From: Clostridia bacterium
GTDB taxonomy: Bacteria; Bacillota; Clostridia; Oscillospirales; Butyricicoccaceae
Assembly (NCBI GenBank): GCA_029099685.1
Contig: JAQXOO010000027.1
Location: 61,597-125,596, forward strand
Length of the DNA stretch: 64,000 bases
Direction: 5' to 3'
The position numbers were made by a program, and so were the translations under genes. Below the pieces are notes generated by a model. That model saw nothing but the letters and a program-made list of their open reading frames with translations, was not told where the DNA came from and ran no database searches. This document shows, piece by piece, positions 24,233-33,552 of the stretch. Within the stretch, counting starts at the first letter, position 1, and each line of letters starts with the position of its first letter.

Positions 24233-26215
24233 TCAGGCCGCGGATGCCGAGCGCTTCTCCCGCTGCTGCTTGACCCGCTGGAACAGGAACAGCAGCAGCC
24301 CCAAGACCAGGCCGATCATATCGGTGAGCCATGCGCTGTCAATCAGAAGCAGCGCCGTGGCGAAAGATATGATCCGTACAGGCCAGCTGGCCTTGGTAAA
24401 GAGATACCCCTCGGCCGCCAGTGCGATGAGCGCCACCCCCAGACAGGCGGTAATGCACACCTGGATACCGGAGAGCAGGGTCACATCCGACAGCATCAGC
24501 TGCTGGTTGTACACGAACATGTAGGGTACCACGAACCCTGCCAGCGCCAGCTTGACGGAGGTGAAGCCAGTCTTCATGGGATTGCCTCCCGCCAGGCCCG
24601 CCGCCGCGAAGGAAGCAAGCGCCACAGGCGGCGTCAAATTGGCGAACATGGCAAAATAGAAGCAGAACATATGGGCCGCCATGTCGGGAACGCCCAGCTT
24701 GATGAGGGCGGGCGCAGCGATGGTGGCAGTGATCAGGTAAGAGGGGATGGAGGGCAGACCCATGCCCAGGATCATACAGGTGACCATGGTGAACAGCAGG
24801 GTCAGAAGGATGCTGCTCTGTCCGATGCTGATGATGGTGGAAGCCACATTGAGGGCAAAGCCGGTCTGGCTGCACACGCCCACGATGATCCCCACGCAGG
24901 CACAGGCGATGGCCACGGACACGGTGGATTTGGCGCCCTGAACGAAGGCATCACAGATGTCTTTTATGCGCATACGGCTGACGGGCCGCAGCTGCGCCAC
25001 CACGATGGTCACGATGATGGTCCAGAAGGCGCTGACAATGACTGTTTTTCCGCTGAAGATCAGCATATACAGCAGGAACAGGATGGGAATCAGCAGATGG
25101 CCACGGGCCTTCATGACCTCCTTGAGCCTGGGGAGCTGGTCCTTGGGCGTGCCCAGCAGGTTGTTGCGCTCGGCGCGCATCTGTACCTGCAGGATAATGC
25201 CCAGATAATACATCAGCGCCGGAATGACAGCTGCCTTGATCACCGAGGCGTATTGCACACCCAGGGTCTCCGCCATGACAAAGGCGGCGGCTCCCATGAT
25301 GGGCGGCAGCAGCTGTCCGCCCACGGAGGCGGTGGCTTCCACTGCGCCTGCAAACTCTTTGGAGTAGCCGGTCTTTTTCATCAGAGGGATGGTAAAGGTG
25401 CCGGTGGTCACTACATTGGCCACAGCGGAGCCGTTGATGGAGCCCAAAAAGCCGGAGGCCAGCACCGCCACCTTGGCGGGGCCGCCCTTGGTGTGCCCGG
25501 CCAGGGAGTTGGCAATGTCGTTAAAGAACTGGCCCATGCCGCACTTGTTCATGACCTCGCCGAAAATAATGAACAATACAATATAGGTGGCAGACACCTT
25601 GACGCTGGAGCCGTAAATGCCGTAGATATCGGTGGTCAGATAGGTGACGATGCGCTCCCAGCTGTAGCCCCGGTGCTGAAACACGCCCGGCAGGTAACGG
25701 CCGAACAGACCGTACAGCAAAAACACCACCGAAAGGATGGACAGGGCCGGGCCGCTGATCCGCCGGGAGCATTCCAGCACCAGCAGGATCAGCACAGTGC
25801 CCACCACCAGGTCCATCATGGACGCCCGGAAGCCGGTGGAGATGAACGCCGGATAACGGATGAATACATAAACCGGCATGAAAGCGGACAGCGCGATGAG
25901 GATCCAGTCGTACCAGGGTATCCTGGTACGGCTGGCCTTTTTGCTCACCGGATAGAAAGCGAAGCCCAGCACCAGCACCAGTCCCACGTGCAGGGCGAGG
26001 TGCTTGATGTTGACCATCTGCAGGGCGGTGATGCCGGAGGCGTAAGCCAGGTGGTAAAGGGTGAAAAACAGGCAGAGGATGTAGGCGATCTTGACCAGCA
26101 GCTTCGCGTCGAAGGAGCGCGTGCGGGATTCCTTTTCAAATTTTTCCATGACCTCGGCGCCGCTGGCCAGCGGCGTGCCGGTATCCTGGATGTGGTGATC
26201 GTGCAGTTCATCCAC
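24233..26215 (-). CDS. TRAP transporter permease, fused small and large subunits
   Basis: A 660-residue membrane protein with about 18 hydrophobic helices. It combines the DctQ-like small and DctM-like large subunits in one chain, the usual form in TAXI-type TRAP systems. Characteristic parts include GSINGSAVANVVTTGTFTIPLMKKTGY and MGLPSIPSYLITATIAAPAL, which belong to the large subunit. It imports a carboxylate or similar solute using an ion gradient. The gene follows a DUF1850 gene and a TAXI binding protein gene on the same strand, the standard three-gene arrangement. Confidence 0.93.
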   Translation of the reverse strand: MDELHDHHIQDTGTPLASGAEVMEKFEKESRTRSFDAKLLVKIAYILCLFFTLYHLAYASGITALQMVNIKHLALHVGLVLVLGFAFYPVSKKASRTRIPWYDWILIALSAFMPVYVFIRYPAFISTGFRASMMDLVVGTVLILLVLECSRRISGPALSILSVVFLLYGLFGRYLPGVFQHRGYSWERIVTYLTTDIYGIYGSSVKVSATYIVLFIIFGEVMNKCGMGQFFNDIANSLAGHTKGGPAKVAVLASGFLGSINGSAVANVVTTGTFTIPLMKKTGYSKEFAGAVEATASVGGQLLPPIMGAAAFVMAETLGVQYASVIKAAVIPALMYYLGIILQVQMRAERNNLLGTPKDQLPRLKEVMKARGHLLIPILFLLYMLIFSGKTVIVSAFWTIIVTIVVAQLRPVSRMRIKDICDAFVQGAKSTVSVAIACACVGIIVGVCSQTGFALNVASTIISIGQSSILLTLLFTMVTCMILGMGLPSIPSYLITATIAAPALIKLGVPDMAAHMFCFYFAMFANLTPPVALASFAAAGLAGGNPMKTGFTSVKLALAGFVVPYMFVYNQQLMLSDVTLLSGIQVCITACLGVALIALAAEGYLFTKASWPVRIISFATALLLIDSAWLTDMIGLVLGLLLFLFQRVKQQREKRSASAA

Positions 26216-26221
26216 GAAGAA

Positions 26222-26704
26222 CTACCTCCTTTTTGTGATAATGGAAGCGCGGACAGGAGTGGCGTTGGGCAGTGTGCGGAAATCAAAGATCTCCGTTCCG
26301 TTGAGGGTGAGACCCTTCATGTAGGTGGAGGAGGTCAGCCATTTGAGCTCCGGGAACCGGGAGCCGATCCCCTCCATCCACACAAGTCCATCCTCGATGC
26401 GGGTGGAGACGTCCATCTCCGACGGGATTCCCGCGCCGTAGCCCCCCACCGCAATGGTGTCCAGCAGAAACGCGCCATCCCCGGTGACCGTGTAATATTC
26501 GAACCAGGGGATGTGCTCAAAGGAGTGCTCGATCTCCAGCCGCAGCACATCGCCGGGCTGCACAGGGACCTCCAGGAGCACCCTTTCATTCTCCCTGTCG
26601 TAGAGCTGAAAGCAGGTCTGCTCCTCCGCCGCGCAGCCCATGGCTGCCCAAAACAGGAAAATCAGGACGAGCAGGGAGGATACACGGACAACAGACGGTT
26701 TCAT
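26222..26704 (-). CDS. DUF1850 domain protein of the TRAP operon
   Basis: A 160-residue exported protein with an N-terminal hydrophobic segment ending in GCAAEE, which could be a lipobox. The core PVQPGDVLRLEIEHSFEHIPWFEYYTV, then GGYGAGIPSEMD, matches DUF1850, a family almost confined to TAXI-TRAP operons. It may assist the binding protein or permease on the outer face, but no function has been shown. It lies between the binding protein and permease genes with only six bases before the latter. Confidence 0.85.
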   Translation of the reverse strand: MKPSVVRVSSLLVLIFLFWAAMGCAAEEQTCFQLYDRENERVLLEVPVQPGDVLRLEIEHSFEHIPWFEYYTVTGDGAFLLDTIAVGGYGAGIPSEMDVSTRIEDGLVWMEGIGSRFPELKWLTSSTYMKGLTLNGTEIFDFRTLPNATPVRASIITKRR

Positions 26705-26728
26705 CTTGTCACCAGCGCGGAGGGCACG

Positions 26729-27760
26729 TCAATTCAGATACCCCTGCTCTCTCCAGAAGGCTTCCGCGCCGGGATGGAGGGGAAGCTGCAGATCGCCGAC
26801 GCCGACCTCCAGATAGATATTCTTGTTGGCGGCATTGTGGGAGGCCTGGATGGTCTCGATGTTCTCAAAGATGCCGGTCAGCATGTCATAGACCATGTCG
26901 TCGGAGAGTTCCTTCCGCACCAGCATGATGTTGTAGACAAAGACGCTTTCCACATCTTCTTTATTGTTGTAAGTATTGGCAGGGATGGTTGCCTTGGCGT
27001 AGTAGGGATACTCCTCCACCAGCTTGTCGCGGCCTTCGCCGTCGATGGGGACTACCACCATGTCATAACTGACGCTCAGCTCCATGACCGAGGAATTGGG
27101 CAGGCCGGAGGTGACAAACACGGCGTCGCACTGGCCGTTCTTCATATTGTCGATGGCCTCGCCGTAGGCCAGATAGTCAGGCTGGATGTCGTCATAGCTC
27201 ATGCCGTAGGCTGCAAGGATCATGCGGGCATTGATCTCCACGCCGGAGTTGGCAGCGCCTACGCCCACACGCTTGCCGCGCAGGTCCTCCACGGAGTGAA
27301 TGCCGGTGTTGGAAGTGGTCACAAGCTGCACGTAGTTGGGCCACAGCCGCATCAGCGCCCGCAGACTGTCAGCGGCAGCGCTGCCCTCATAGGCGCCGGT
27401 GGCGGTATAGGCTTGCATGACGGCGTCCTGCATGGCGATGGCGATCTCGGCGTCGCCGTCCAGGATCAACTGAATGTTGGCGCCGGTGGCGTTGGTGGCT
27501 TCGGCACTGGTCTTATAGCCCCAGGCGCCCAGAGCGGTGGCAAACGCGCCGCCGATGGGGTAGTACACGCCGGAGGTGGGGCCGGTGGCGACGGTGATGA
27601 ATTCCTTGGCACGCTCCTCTGCGGTCAGCAGGGAAACCTCTCCGGAAGAAGTCCCGCCCTCCTGACCGCCGGCGCTGTCCGGGGCCGTATCGCCGGCGCC
27701 GCAGGCAGCCAGTGTCAGGAGCATACAAAACGCAAGAAGCAGAGCGAATAGCTTTTTCAT
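26729..27760 (-). CDS. TAXI family TRAP solute-binding lipoprotein
   Basis: A 343-residue binding protein with signal peptide MKKLFALLLAFCMLLTLAAC, a lipobox with C20, and a Gly/Ser-rich linker. The mature part begins FITVATGPTSGVYYPIGGAFA, the defining TAXI motif, and continues with DLRGKRVGVGAANSGVE. TAXI proteins bind carboxylates such as glutamate or 2-oxoglutarate, though many ligands remain unknown. The ATG at 27760 is preceded by GGAGAA. It leads the TRAP operon and is divergent from a LytS-type kinase gene. Confidence 0.93.
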   Translation of the reverse strand: MKKLFALLLAFCMLLTLAACGAGDTAPDSAGGQEGGTSSGEVSLLTAEERAKEFITVATGPTSGVYYPIGGAFATALGAWGYKTSAEATNATGANIQLILDGDAEIAIAMQDAVMQAYTATGAYEGSAAADSLRALMRLWPNYVQLVTTSNTGIHSVEDLRGKRVGVGAANSGVEINARMILAAYGMSYDDIQPDYLAYGEAIDNMKNGQCDAVFVTSGLPNSSVMELSVSYDMVVVPIDGEGRDKLVEEYPYYAKATIPANTYNNKEDVESVFVYNIMLVRKELSDDMVYDMLTGIFENIETIQASHNAANKNIYLEVGVGDLQLPLHPGAEAFWREQGYLN

Positions 27761-28022
27761 AGAGGTTCTCCTTTCTGTTCCGGGCCCGTCCATGAAGACG
27801 TCCCGGTTTTTACTTAAGATACGGCACGCCCCGGCGTCCGTCAACACTTTCCGCGTATCCGGTAAAATCTGCAGCGTGAACCGTAAAATTTCAACGTTTT
27901 TCCAAAAGCTGTCCGGTCTTTATGGACGCATCAACACCTGCCAGCTGCGCGTTTCTTCTTGCCAATCAGCGGAACCTGCACCATAATAAATCAATAAAAA
28001 GAAAAAGACAGGAGGGGTGCTT

Positions 28023-29708
28023 GTGTCCGACTCTTTGCTGGTTTCGCTGCTTTTAAATATCAGTCTCCTGACGCTTGCCGCGACTTTGATGATGGAACTC
28101 AAGCCCCTGCGCGCGTTCCTGTACCGGGCTCCGGACGACTGGCGGCTGCAGCTGATGCTGGCGGCCCTGTTTGGCCTGCTGGCCACGCTGTCCACCTATT
28201 GCGGCTTTAACGCTTACGGCGCCAATATCAACACCCGTGTCATCAGCGTCACGGCTGCCGGGCTGCTGGGCGGGCCGGTGGCCGGCATCGGCGCCGGGCT
28301 CATCGGCGGTATCCACCGCTATTTTTATGCGCCGGGCAGCTTTACCGCTTTGGCCTGCAGTGTGGGGACGGTGACATTCGGCGTCATCGGCTCCCTGGGC
28401 AGCCGCTTTTTCCGCCGCCAGCCTTCCCGCCTGTTCCTGGTGGGGATCACCGTGATCGGGGAACTGTGCCAGACCGTGTGGCTGTTCCTCCTGGCCCGGC
28501 CGGTATCCGCCGTGGTGGAACTGGAGCTCCATATTCTGCTGCCCAAGCTTGTGGTCAACTCTGCGGGGATGGTATTGCTGTTCTCCATCTTTTCCCGCTT
28601 CCGTCAGAGCCGCACCGATGAAATGATCGAGAGCCAGTCCGACAGTATGTACATTGCCAACCAGTGCCTGCCCTACCTGCGGGAGGGCTTCGGCCCCGGA
28701 CCTCATCTGCAAAAGGTAGCCGACACGATCCGCGCCCATGCTGTGGGCTACCAGGTGCTGCTGTCCGACCGCAGCCGCCTGCTGGCGGCCAGCGGCGTCA
28801 CCCCCGGCGGGGATGCCCTGCCTGATTACATGGCCAGGTGCATGGACAGCGGCAGCACCCAGGTCCGTTCCTCCGGCACGGCCCAGCAGGGGCGGCTCCG
28901 CCTGCGCCAGGAGGGGCTTGTGGCTGTCCCCATCCGCTGCGGAAAGGAGATCGTCGGCGCCATGGCTCTGCGCCTGGACCAGGGCGGCTTGCTGCTTGCC
29001 AGCGCCGACATCCATTTTGCTGAAAACCTGGCCGGCTTTCTGTCCACGCTGCTGGAGCTCAACAACCTGGACCGTGAGATCGAACTGCGGCGGCAGGCGG
29101 AGTTCCGCGCCTTTCAGGCCCAGATTGACCCTCATTTTTTCTTTAACGCCCTGAACACCATCTCCGCCCTGTGCCGGACCGATCCGGACAAAGCCCGCAG
29201 CCTTTTGCTGGTGCTGGCTGACTACTACCGGCAGACGCTCACCATCAACGAGGACTTTGTAACCCTCACCACCGAGCTGCAAAATGTGAACAACTACCTG
29301 ACCATCGCGCAGGCGCGGTTCGTCAATGCCATCTATTTCACCGCCGTCCTGCCGAAGGACACCGACCGCTTCCGCATGCCGCCGCTCATCATCCAGCCGC
29401 TGGTAGAAAACGCCGTGCGCCACGGCGGCGTTTCGGTGGATGACCGCAGGGTGGAGCTGCGGATCGTGCAAACAGGCGGCTGTCTGGAAATCGCGGTCAC
29501 TGACTGGGGAAAGGGCTTCCCAGCGGATGTACTGAGCAGCCTGGCTGACCCGGACAACAAGCGCTATTCGGGCCTGTTCAATGTAGATAAGCGCCTGCGC
29601 AGCGTTTACGGGGCGGAAGGCCGCTTGCGGGTGAGCAGCACCCCGGCGGGGTCTACCGTTCGCTTCACCATCCCCGCCGGAGAAGCTGAAAAGGAGGAGA
29701 CCGCATGA
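28023..29708 (+). CDS. LytS-type sensor histidine kinase
   Basis: A 561-residue kinase. The first 200 residues form the 5TM-LYT membrane sensor (LMMELKPLRAFLYRAP, NTRVISVTAAGLLGGPVAG). A GAF-like region follows at about 220-340, then the His-kinase domain with QIDPHFFFNALNTISAL, phospho-acceptor near residue 371, and an ATPase domain PPLIIQPLVENAVRHG. A GTG at 28023 follows GGAGG by seven bases, the best start. Known LytS proteins sense membrane changes or pyruvate. It is divergent from the TRAP operon, which it may control with the adjacent regulator. Confidence 0.92.
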   Translation: MSDSLLVSLLLNISLLTLAATLMMELKPLRAFLYRAPDDWRLQLMLAALFGLLATLSTYCGFNAYGANINTRVISVTAAGLLGGPVAGIGAGLIGGIHRYFYAPGSFTALACSVGTVTFGVIGSLGSRFFRRQPSRLFLVGITVIGELCQTVWLFLLARPVSAVVELELHILLPKLVVNSAGMVLLFSIFSRFRQSRTDEMIESQSDSMYIANQCLPYLREGFGPGPHLQKVADTIRAHAVGYQVLLSDRSRLLAASGVTPGGDALPDYMARCMDSGSTQVRSSGTAQQGRLRLRQEGLVAVPIRCGKEIVGAMALRLDQGGLLLASADIHFAENLAGFLSTLLELNNLDREIELRRQAEFRAFQAQIDPHFFFNALNTISALCRTDPDKARSLLLVLADYYRQTLTINEDFVTLTTELQNVNNYLTIAQARFVNAIYFTAVLPKDTDRFRMPPLIIQPLVENAVRHGGVSVDDRRVELRIVQTGGCLEIAVTDWGKGFPADVLSSLADPDNKRYSGLFNVDKRLRSVYGAEGRLRVSSTPAGSTVRFTIPAGEAEKEETA

Positions 29709-30418
29709 AGATCGCTGTGATCGATGATGAGAAATACTCCCGCGAAGAGCTGATTTATCAGATTCGCCAGATCCTGCCCGACGCGCAGATCCGGGAGGCC
29801 TACTCCGGCGTGAAGGCCATGGAACTTTTGGAGCAGGAGCGCTTTGACCTGCTGTTTATTGACGTCCGTTTGGGAGATATGCTGGGTACCACCGTGGCAT
29901 CCCTGGCCAGAAAGCTCATGCCTCAAGCCAAGATCGTCTTTGCCACCGCCTATTCCGAATACGCGGTCAAGGCGTTCGAACTGGAGGTGGATAACTACAT
30001 CCTCAAGCCCTTCGATCCCCGCCGGGTGCGTCAGGTGCTGGAGTCCTGTACCGCCGCGCCGCCTGCGCCGGCCGCCGCGCCGGTGCCGAAGGTAGCCGTC
30101 ACGGTGAACCGCCACACCACGCTGCTGGACGTGGAGGATGTGGTCTATATCGAGACCGACAGTTCCGGCCGGCACTGCATCATCCACACCTCCGGCGGCA
30201 CCTATTCCTCTACCCATACCCTCTCCGAGTATGACGTCAAGCTGTCGCCTTACGGCTTCTTCCGCATTCACAAGACCTGCCTGGTGCAGCTGCGCCTCAT
30301 CCAGGACATTTTTCCCTGGTCCAGCAATGGCTTTGCCCTCCATATGCAGGGGTTTTCCCAGGTCCTGCCCATCAGCCGGGACAGAATCAAGCCCCTGCGG
30401 CAGAAGCTTGCGCTGTAA
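29705..30418 (+). CDS. LytTR family response regulator
   Basis: A 237-residue regulator. The receiver has DD at 7-8, phospho-acceptor D53 in LLFIDVRLGD, and lysine in LKPFDP. A Pro/Ala-rich linker (about residues 115-130) precedes the LytTR DNA-binding domain (VEDVVYIETDSSGRHCIIHT to FFRIHKTCLVQLRLI). Its start overlaps the kinase stop as ATGA, so the pair is translated together. The target genes are probably the neighbouring TRAP or ABC importer operons, since related pairs control uptake of small acids. Confidence 0.92.
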   Translation: MKIAVIDDEKYSREELIYQIRQILPDAQIREAYSGVKAMELLEQERFDLLFIDVRLGDMLGTTVASLARKLMPQAKIVFATAYSEYAVKAFELEVDNYILKPFDPRRVRQVLESCTAAPPAPAAAPVPKVAVTVNRHTTLLDVEDVVYIETDSSGRHCIIHTSGGTYSSTHTLSEYDVKLSPYGFFRIHKTCLVQLRLIQDIFPWSSNGFALHMQGFSQVLPISRDRIKPLRQKLAL

Positions 30419-30428
30419 AGGCGCAGCG

Positions 30429-30467
30429 CAAAAGGATACCGCCCGGGTCCCGGGCGGTATCCTTTTG
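30429..30467 (+). terminator. Terminator of the LytS/LytT operon
   Basis: Nineteen-base perfect arms (CAAAAGGATACCGCCCGGG and complement) around a 1-base centre, with TTTTG at the end. Confidence 0.85.
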
Positions 30468-30656
30468 CCGTTGGGATCATCCGGGAGAATCCCGAATGTT
30501 GAGAAATTACAAATCTTTCTAATTTAAAAGCGCGGGAAATGCAGCGGAAACAGTGGGGGGAGAGCCCGCCTGCCGGCGGCTTATCCGGCGTTCAAATTAT
30601 AATTTATCTAATATTTTGATAAAAAACCGAAACATCATAGCGTTTTTCGATGTTTG

Positions 30657-30685
30657 TTGACAAGCACAACGAAAATTGCCATAAT
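30657..30685 (+). promoter_or_regulatory. Promoter of the ferric-type ABC importer operon
   Basis: TTGACA (30657-30662), 17 bases and CATAAT (30680-30685), 80 bases before the binding-protein start. The remaining 30468-30656 stretch is AT-rich and holds nothing recognisable. Confidence 0.75.
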
Positions 30686-30764
30686 AACATGGCTGGTGGA
30701 CAAACGCTGTCCAAAGCGGGGTCTGCCGGCCAACGATTATATTTTGAAAAGGAAGAATGAAAGC

Positions 30765-31877
30765 ATGAAAAAGAAATTGTTTGCTCTGCTTCTGGCTGTG
30801 GCCATGGTGCTCACCCTGGCCGCCTGCGGCGCAGAGAAAAACCAGGAGGAACTTGGCCAGGATCCTAACGTTCAGGATCCTAACGTTCAGGATCCGACTG
30901 TTCAGGAGGGAACGCCGGACGCCGAACCCCAGCTTTCCGGCACCATGAAGGTGGTGGCTACCAGCGAGAGCTATGTCACCCTGTTCGACAAGTTCACGGA
31001 AGAGACCGGTGTGCAGGTGGAACTGCTGTCCATGTCCTCCGGCGAGGTGCTGTCCAAGCTGCGTGCAGAAGGCGGCACGCCCTCTGCTGACCTGTGGTTC
31101 GGCGGCGGCATCGACGCCTTTATGGGCGCCAAGGAGGACGGCCTGCTGGAGCAGGTGACCTTTGACGCTGCCGCTGATCTGGCCGACACTTACAAAGACG
31201 CCGATGGCTACTGGTTCTCCAAGGGCATCACCATTGTGGGTTTCCTGGTGAACGATGACCTGCTGGAAGATCTGAACCTGACCGCTCCCGCCAGCTGGGC
31301 CGACCTGCTGAACGAGGAGTACGCCGGCGAGATCATCATGTCCAACCCCGCCATCTCCGGCACCAACTACGCCGTGGTCAACGCCCTGCTGCAGACCCTG
31401 GGCGAGGAAGACGGCTGGGCCTATTTCGACGGTCTGAATGAGAACATCGCCTACTATGGCAAACGCGGCTCCGACCCGCTGAACAAGGTCACTGCCGACG
31501 AGTTCGCCATCGGCATTTCCTATATTGACCGGGGCGTGGAGGCCAAGACCGAGGAGTATCCCGTCTCTATCGTCTATCCCACCGACGGTATCCCCTGGGT
31601 ACCCGAAGGAGTGGCCGTGTTCAAGAACTCCGACAATGTGGAGGCTGCCAAATACTTTGTCGAGTGGCTGTTCAGCAACGATGACAACCTGCGTATGCTG
31701 GCCGAGATCGACAAGAAGGACGGCCTGAAGCTGGTGAAGCCCTCTCTGGAGGGCGTGGAGCTGGGTTATGATACCGCCATCCTGATGCAAGAGGACCTGT
31801 CCCTGTTCGGCAGCCAGCGCGCCGACATTCTGAGCCGCTTTGAAACCCTGATGGGCGACAAGGCCGCCAATGAGTAA
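30765..31877 (+). CDS. ABC importer substrate-binding lipoprotein (ferric/aminoethylphosphonate type)
   Basis: A 370-residue binding protein. The signal peptide ends in LTLAAC with the lipid-modified cysteine near residue 21. The linker contains three copies of QDPNV-like pentads encoded by three 15-base repeats (30861-30905). The mature domain (MKVVATSESYVTLFDKFTEETGVQVEL) belongs to the periplasmic-binding type 2 group that includes iron(III) and 2-aminoethylphosphonate binders. The pattern ADLWFGGGIDAFMGAKEDGLL is typical. The PHP gene at the end of the operon could favour a phosphorylated organic substrate, but this is only an inference. Confidence 0.88.
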   Translation: MKKKLFALLLAVAMVLTLAACGAEKNQEELGQDPNVQDPNVQDPTVQEGTPDAEPQLSGTMKVVATSESYVTLFDKFTEETGVQVELLSMSSGEVLSKLRAEGGTPSADLWFGGGIDAFMGAKEDGLLEQVTFDAAADLADTYKDADGYWFSKGITIVGFLVNDDLLEDLNLTAPASWADLLNEEYAGEIIMSNPAISGTNYAVVNALLQTLGEEDGWAYFDGLNENIAYYGKRGSDPLNKVTADEFAIGISYIDRGVEAKTEEYPVSIVYPTDGIPWVPEGVAVFKNSDNVEAAKYFVEWLFSNDDNLRMLAEIDKKDGLKLVKPSLEGVELGYDTAILMQEDLSLFGSQRADILSRFETLMGDKAANE

Positions 31878-33552
31878 TCGATCTGTTCCTGCGAAAAGGG
31901 CATCAAAGGATGCCCTTTTTCGCATTTGCGGGAAGGGCGTGGACAAACTCCTGCTGGTGGCGCTGCTGGGCTCGGTGTGCCTGTTCGTGCTGTATCCCAT
32001 TCTGTGCATCCTCATGCGCAGCCTGCGGGGCGGCGAGGGACTCAGTCTGGCTGCCTATGAAACGGTGTGGAGCCAGTACCGCGTCAATCTGTGGAACAGC
32101 GTATTTGTGGGAACGCTCACCGCGGCTTTCTGCACCATCCTGTCCACGGCCACCGCGCTGTTTCTCTCCACACGGAAAGGCTGGGCAAAGCTGCTGTGCA
32201 TGGGGCTGCTGCTGGTGACCATGGTCTCGCCGCCCTTTGTGTCCTCCCTGGCCTATATTCAGCTCTACGGACGCCGGGGCTGGATCACGTACCGGCTGCT
32301 GGGCCTGTCCTGGGACCCCTATAACTGCTGGGGCGTCATCTGGATGCAGAGCATCTCCTTCGTACCGCTGAACGCCCTGTTTCTCACCGGTATGTTGTCC
32401 AAGCTGGATCCCGGCAGTCTTCAGGCGGCACGGGACCTGGGCGCCGGGCCCGGGGCCATTCTGCGGGATGTGGTGCTCCCGCTGCTCCGCCCCGGTATCT
32501 GGGTATCCCTGCTGCTGTCCTTTGTTCGCTCCCTGGCGGACTTCGGCACGCCAGTGATCATCGGCGGCCGCTTCTCCACCATCGCATCGGAGATCTACCT
32601 GCAGCTGGTAGGCTACTCCAATCTGGAAAAGGCCTCCGCTATGAATATGTTCCTGCTGCTGCCCTCCATCGCCGCGTTTTTCCTGTACAGGCACCTGATG
32701 CGTCAGGCAGACCTGATGACGGGGAACGGACGGGGGACACAGGCGCAGCTCCCCCTGCAGCTGCGCCGCTGCGGTCCCGCGGGCCTGCTGGCCGCCGGGG
32801 TGAGCCTGCTGTTCTTCGTTATGATGATTTTGCAATATGGCTGTATTTTTCTTTCCGGCTTTCTCAAGCTCAGCAAAGGCAGCTACTCCTTCACCACAAA
32901 GTATTTGGAGGAGCTGCTGAAGTACGATACCTCCACGCTGCTGCGCAGTGTGGAGTACGCCCTGGTGGTCTCGCTGGCGGGCACTTTGTTCGCCATGCTG
33001 TTTTCCTATTATATGGAGCGGCGAAAAGTGCCGGGACGGAGCCTGTTTGACTGCCTGGTGACCCTGCCCTATATGCTGCCGGGTACCTGCTTCGGCATCG
33101 GCTATATTCTGGCTTTTAACCACGAGCCGCTGAAGCTGACGGGCACAGCGGTGATCGTCATGGCCAATATGCTGTTCAAGCAGCTGCCCACCACCACAAA
33201 AATCTGCTCCGCCGCCCTGACCCAGGTGCCGGTCTCCCTGGAACGGGCGGCCCGGGACCTTGGGGGCGGACAGTTCGCAGTGCTGCGGGATGTGATCCTG
33301 CCCAGCCTGCGTCCGGCTTTTTTCAGCTGTTTTGCCTACAACTTTTCCAGCAGCATGACCACCGCGGGAGCCATTCTGTTCCTCATCAATCCCGGGAAAA
33401 AACTGGCTGTGTTCAAGCTGTTTGACGCGGTGTATGTGGGAGAATACGCCACGGCCTCTCTCATCTCCACCATACTCATTCTCATCGTGCTGGCCATGGA
33501 GGGCCTGGCTTATCTCATTACCTGGAAGGAGGCGAAGCCCCGTGTATCTTGA
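31870..33552 (+). CDS. ABC importer permease, duplicated (ferric type)
   Basis: A 560-residue membrane protein with about 12 helices made of two homologous halves. Each half has its ATPase-contact EAA loop: ARDLGAGPGAILRDVVLPLLRP near residue 190 and ARDLGGGQFAVLRDVILPSLRP near residue 465. This fused architecture is usual for Fe(III)/phosphonate-type importers (FbpB, PhnU/V-like). The start overlaps the binding-protein gene by eight bases. The stop overlaps the ATPase start. Confidence 0.92.
   Translation: MSNRSVPAKRASKDALFRICGKGVDKLLLVALLGSVCLFVLYPILCILMRSLRGGEGLSLAAYETVWSQYRVNLWNSVFVGTLTAAFCTILSTATALFLSTRKGWAKLLCMGLLLVTMVSPPFVSSLAYIQLYGRRGWITYRLLGLSWDPYNCWGVIWMQSISFVPLNALFLTGMLSKLDPGSLQAARDLGAGPGAILRDVVLPLLRPGIWVSLLLSFVRSLADFGTPVIIGGRFSTIASEIYLQLVGYSNLEKASAMNMFLLLPSIAAFFLYRHLMRQADLMTGNGRGTQAQLPLQLRRCGPAGLLAAGVSLLFFVMMILQYGCIFLSGFLKLSKGSYSFTTKYLEELLKYDTSTLLRSVEYALVVSLAGTLFAMLFSYYMERRKVPGRSLFDCLVTLPYMLPGTCFGIGYILAFNHEPLKLTGTAVIVMANMLFKQLPTTTKICSAALTQVPVSLERAARDLGGGQFAVLRDVILPSLRPAFFSCFAYNFSSSMTTAGAILFLINPGKKLAVFKLFDAVYVGEYATASLISTILILIVLAMEGLAYLITWKEAKPRVS

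Noticed and set aside
24230..27751. A 1,173-codon open frame on the plus strand opposite the TRAP operon
   Set aside because: It is His/Gly/Asp-rich low-complexity translation with no domain, no ribosome-binding site, and it mirrors three well-identified genes on the other strand. It is a by-product of GC-rich codon use.
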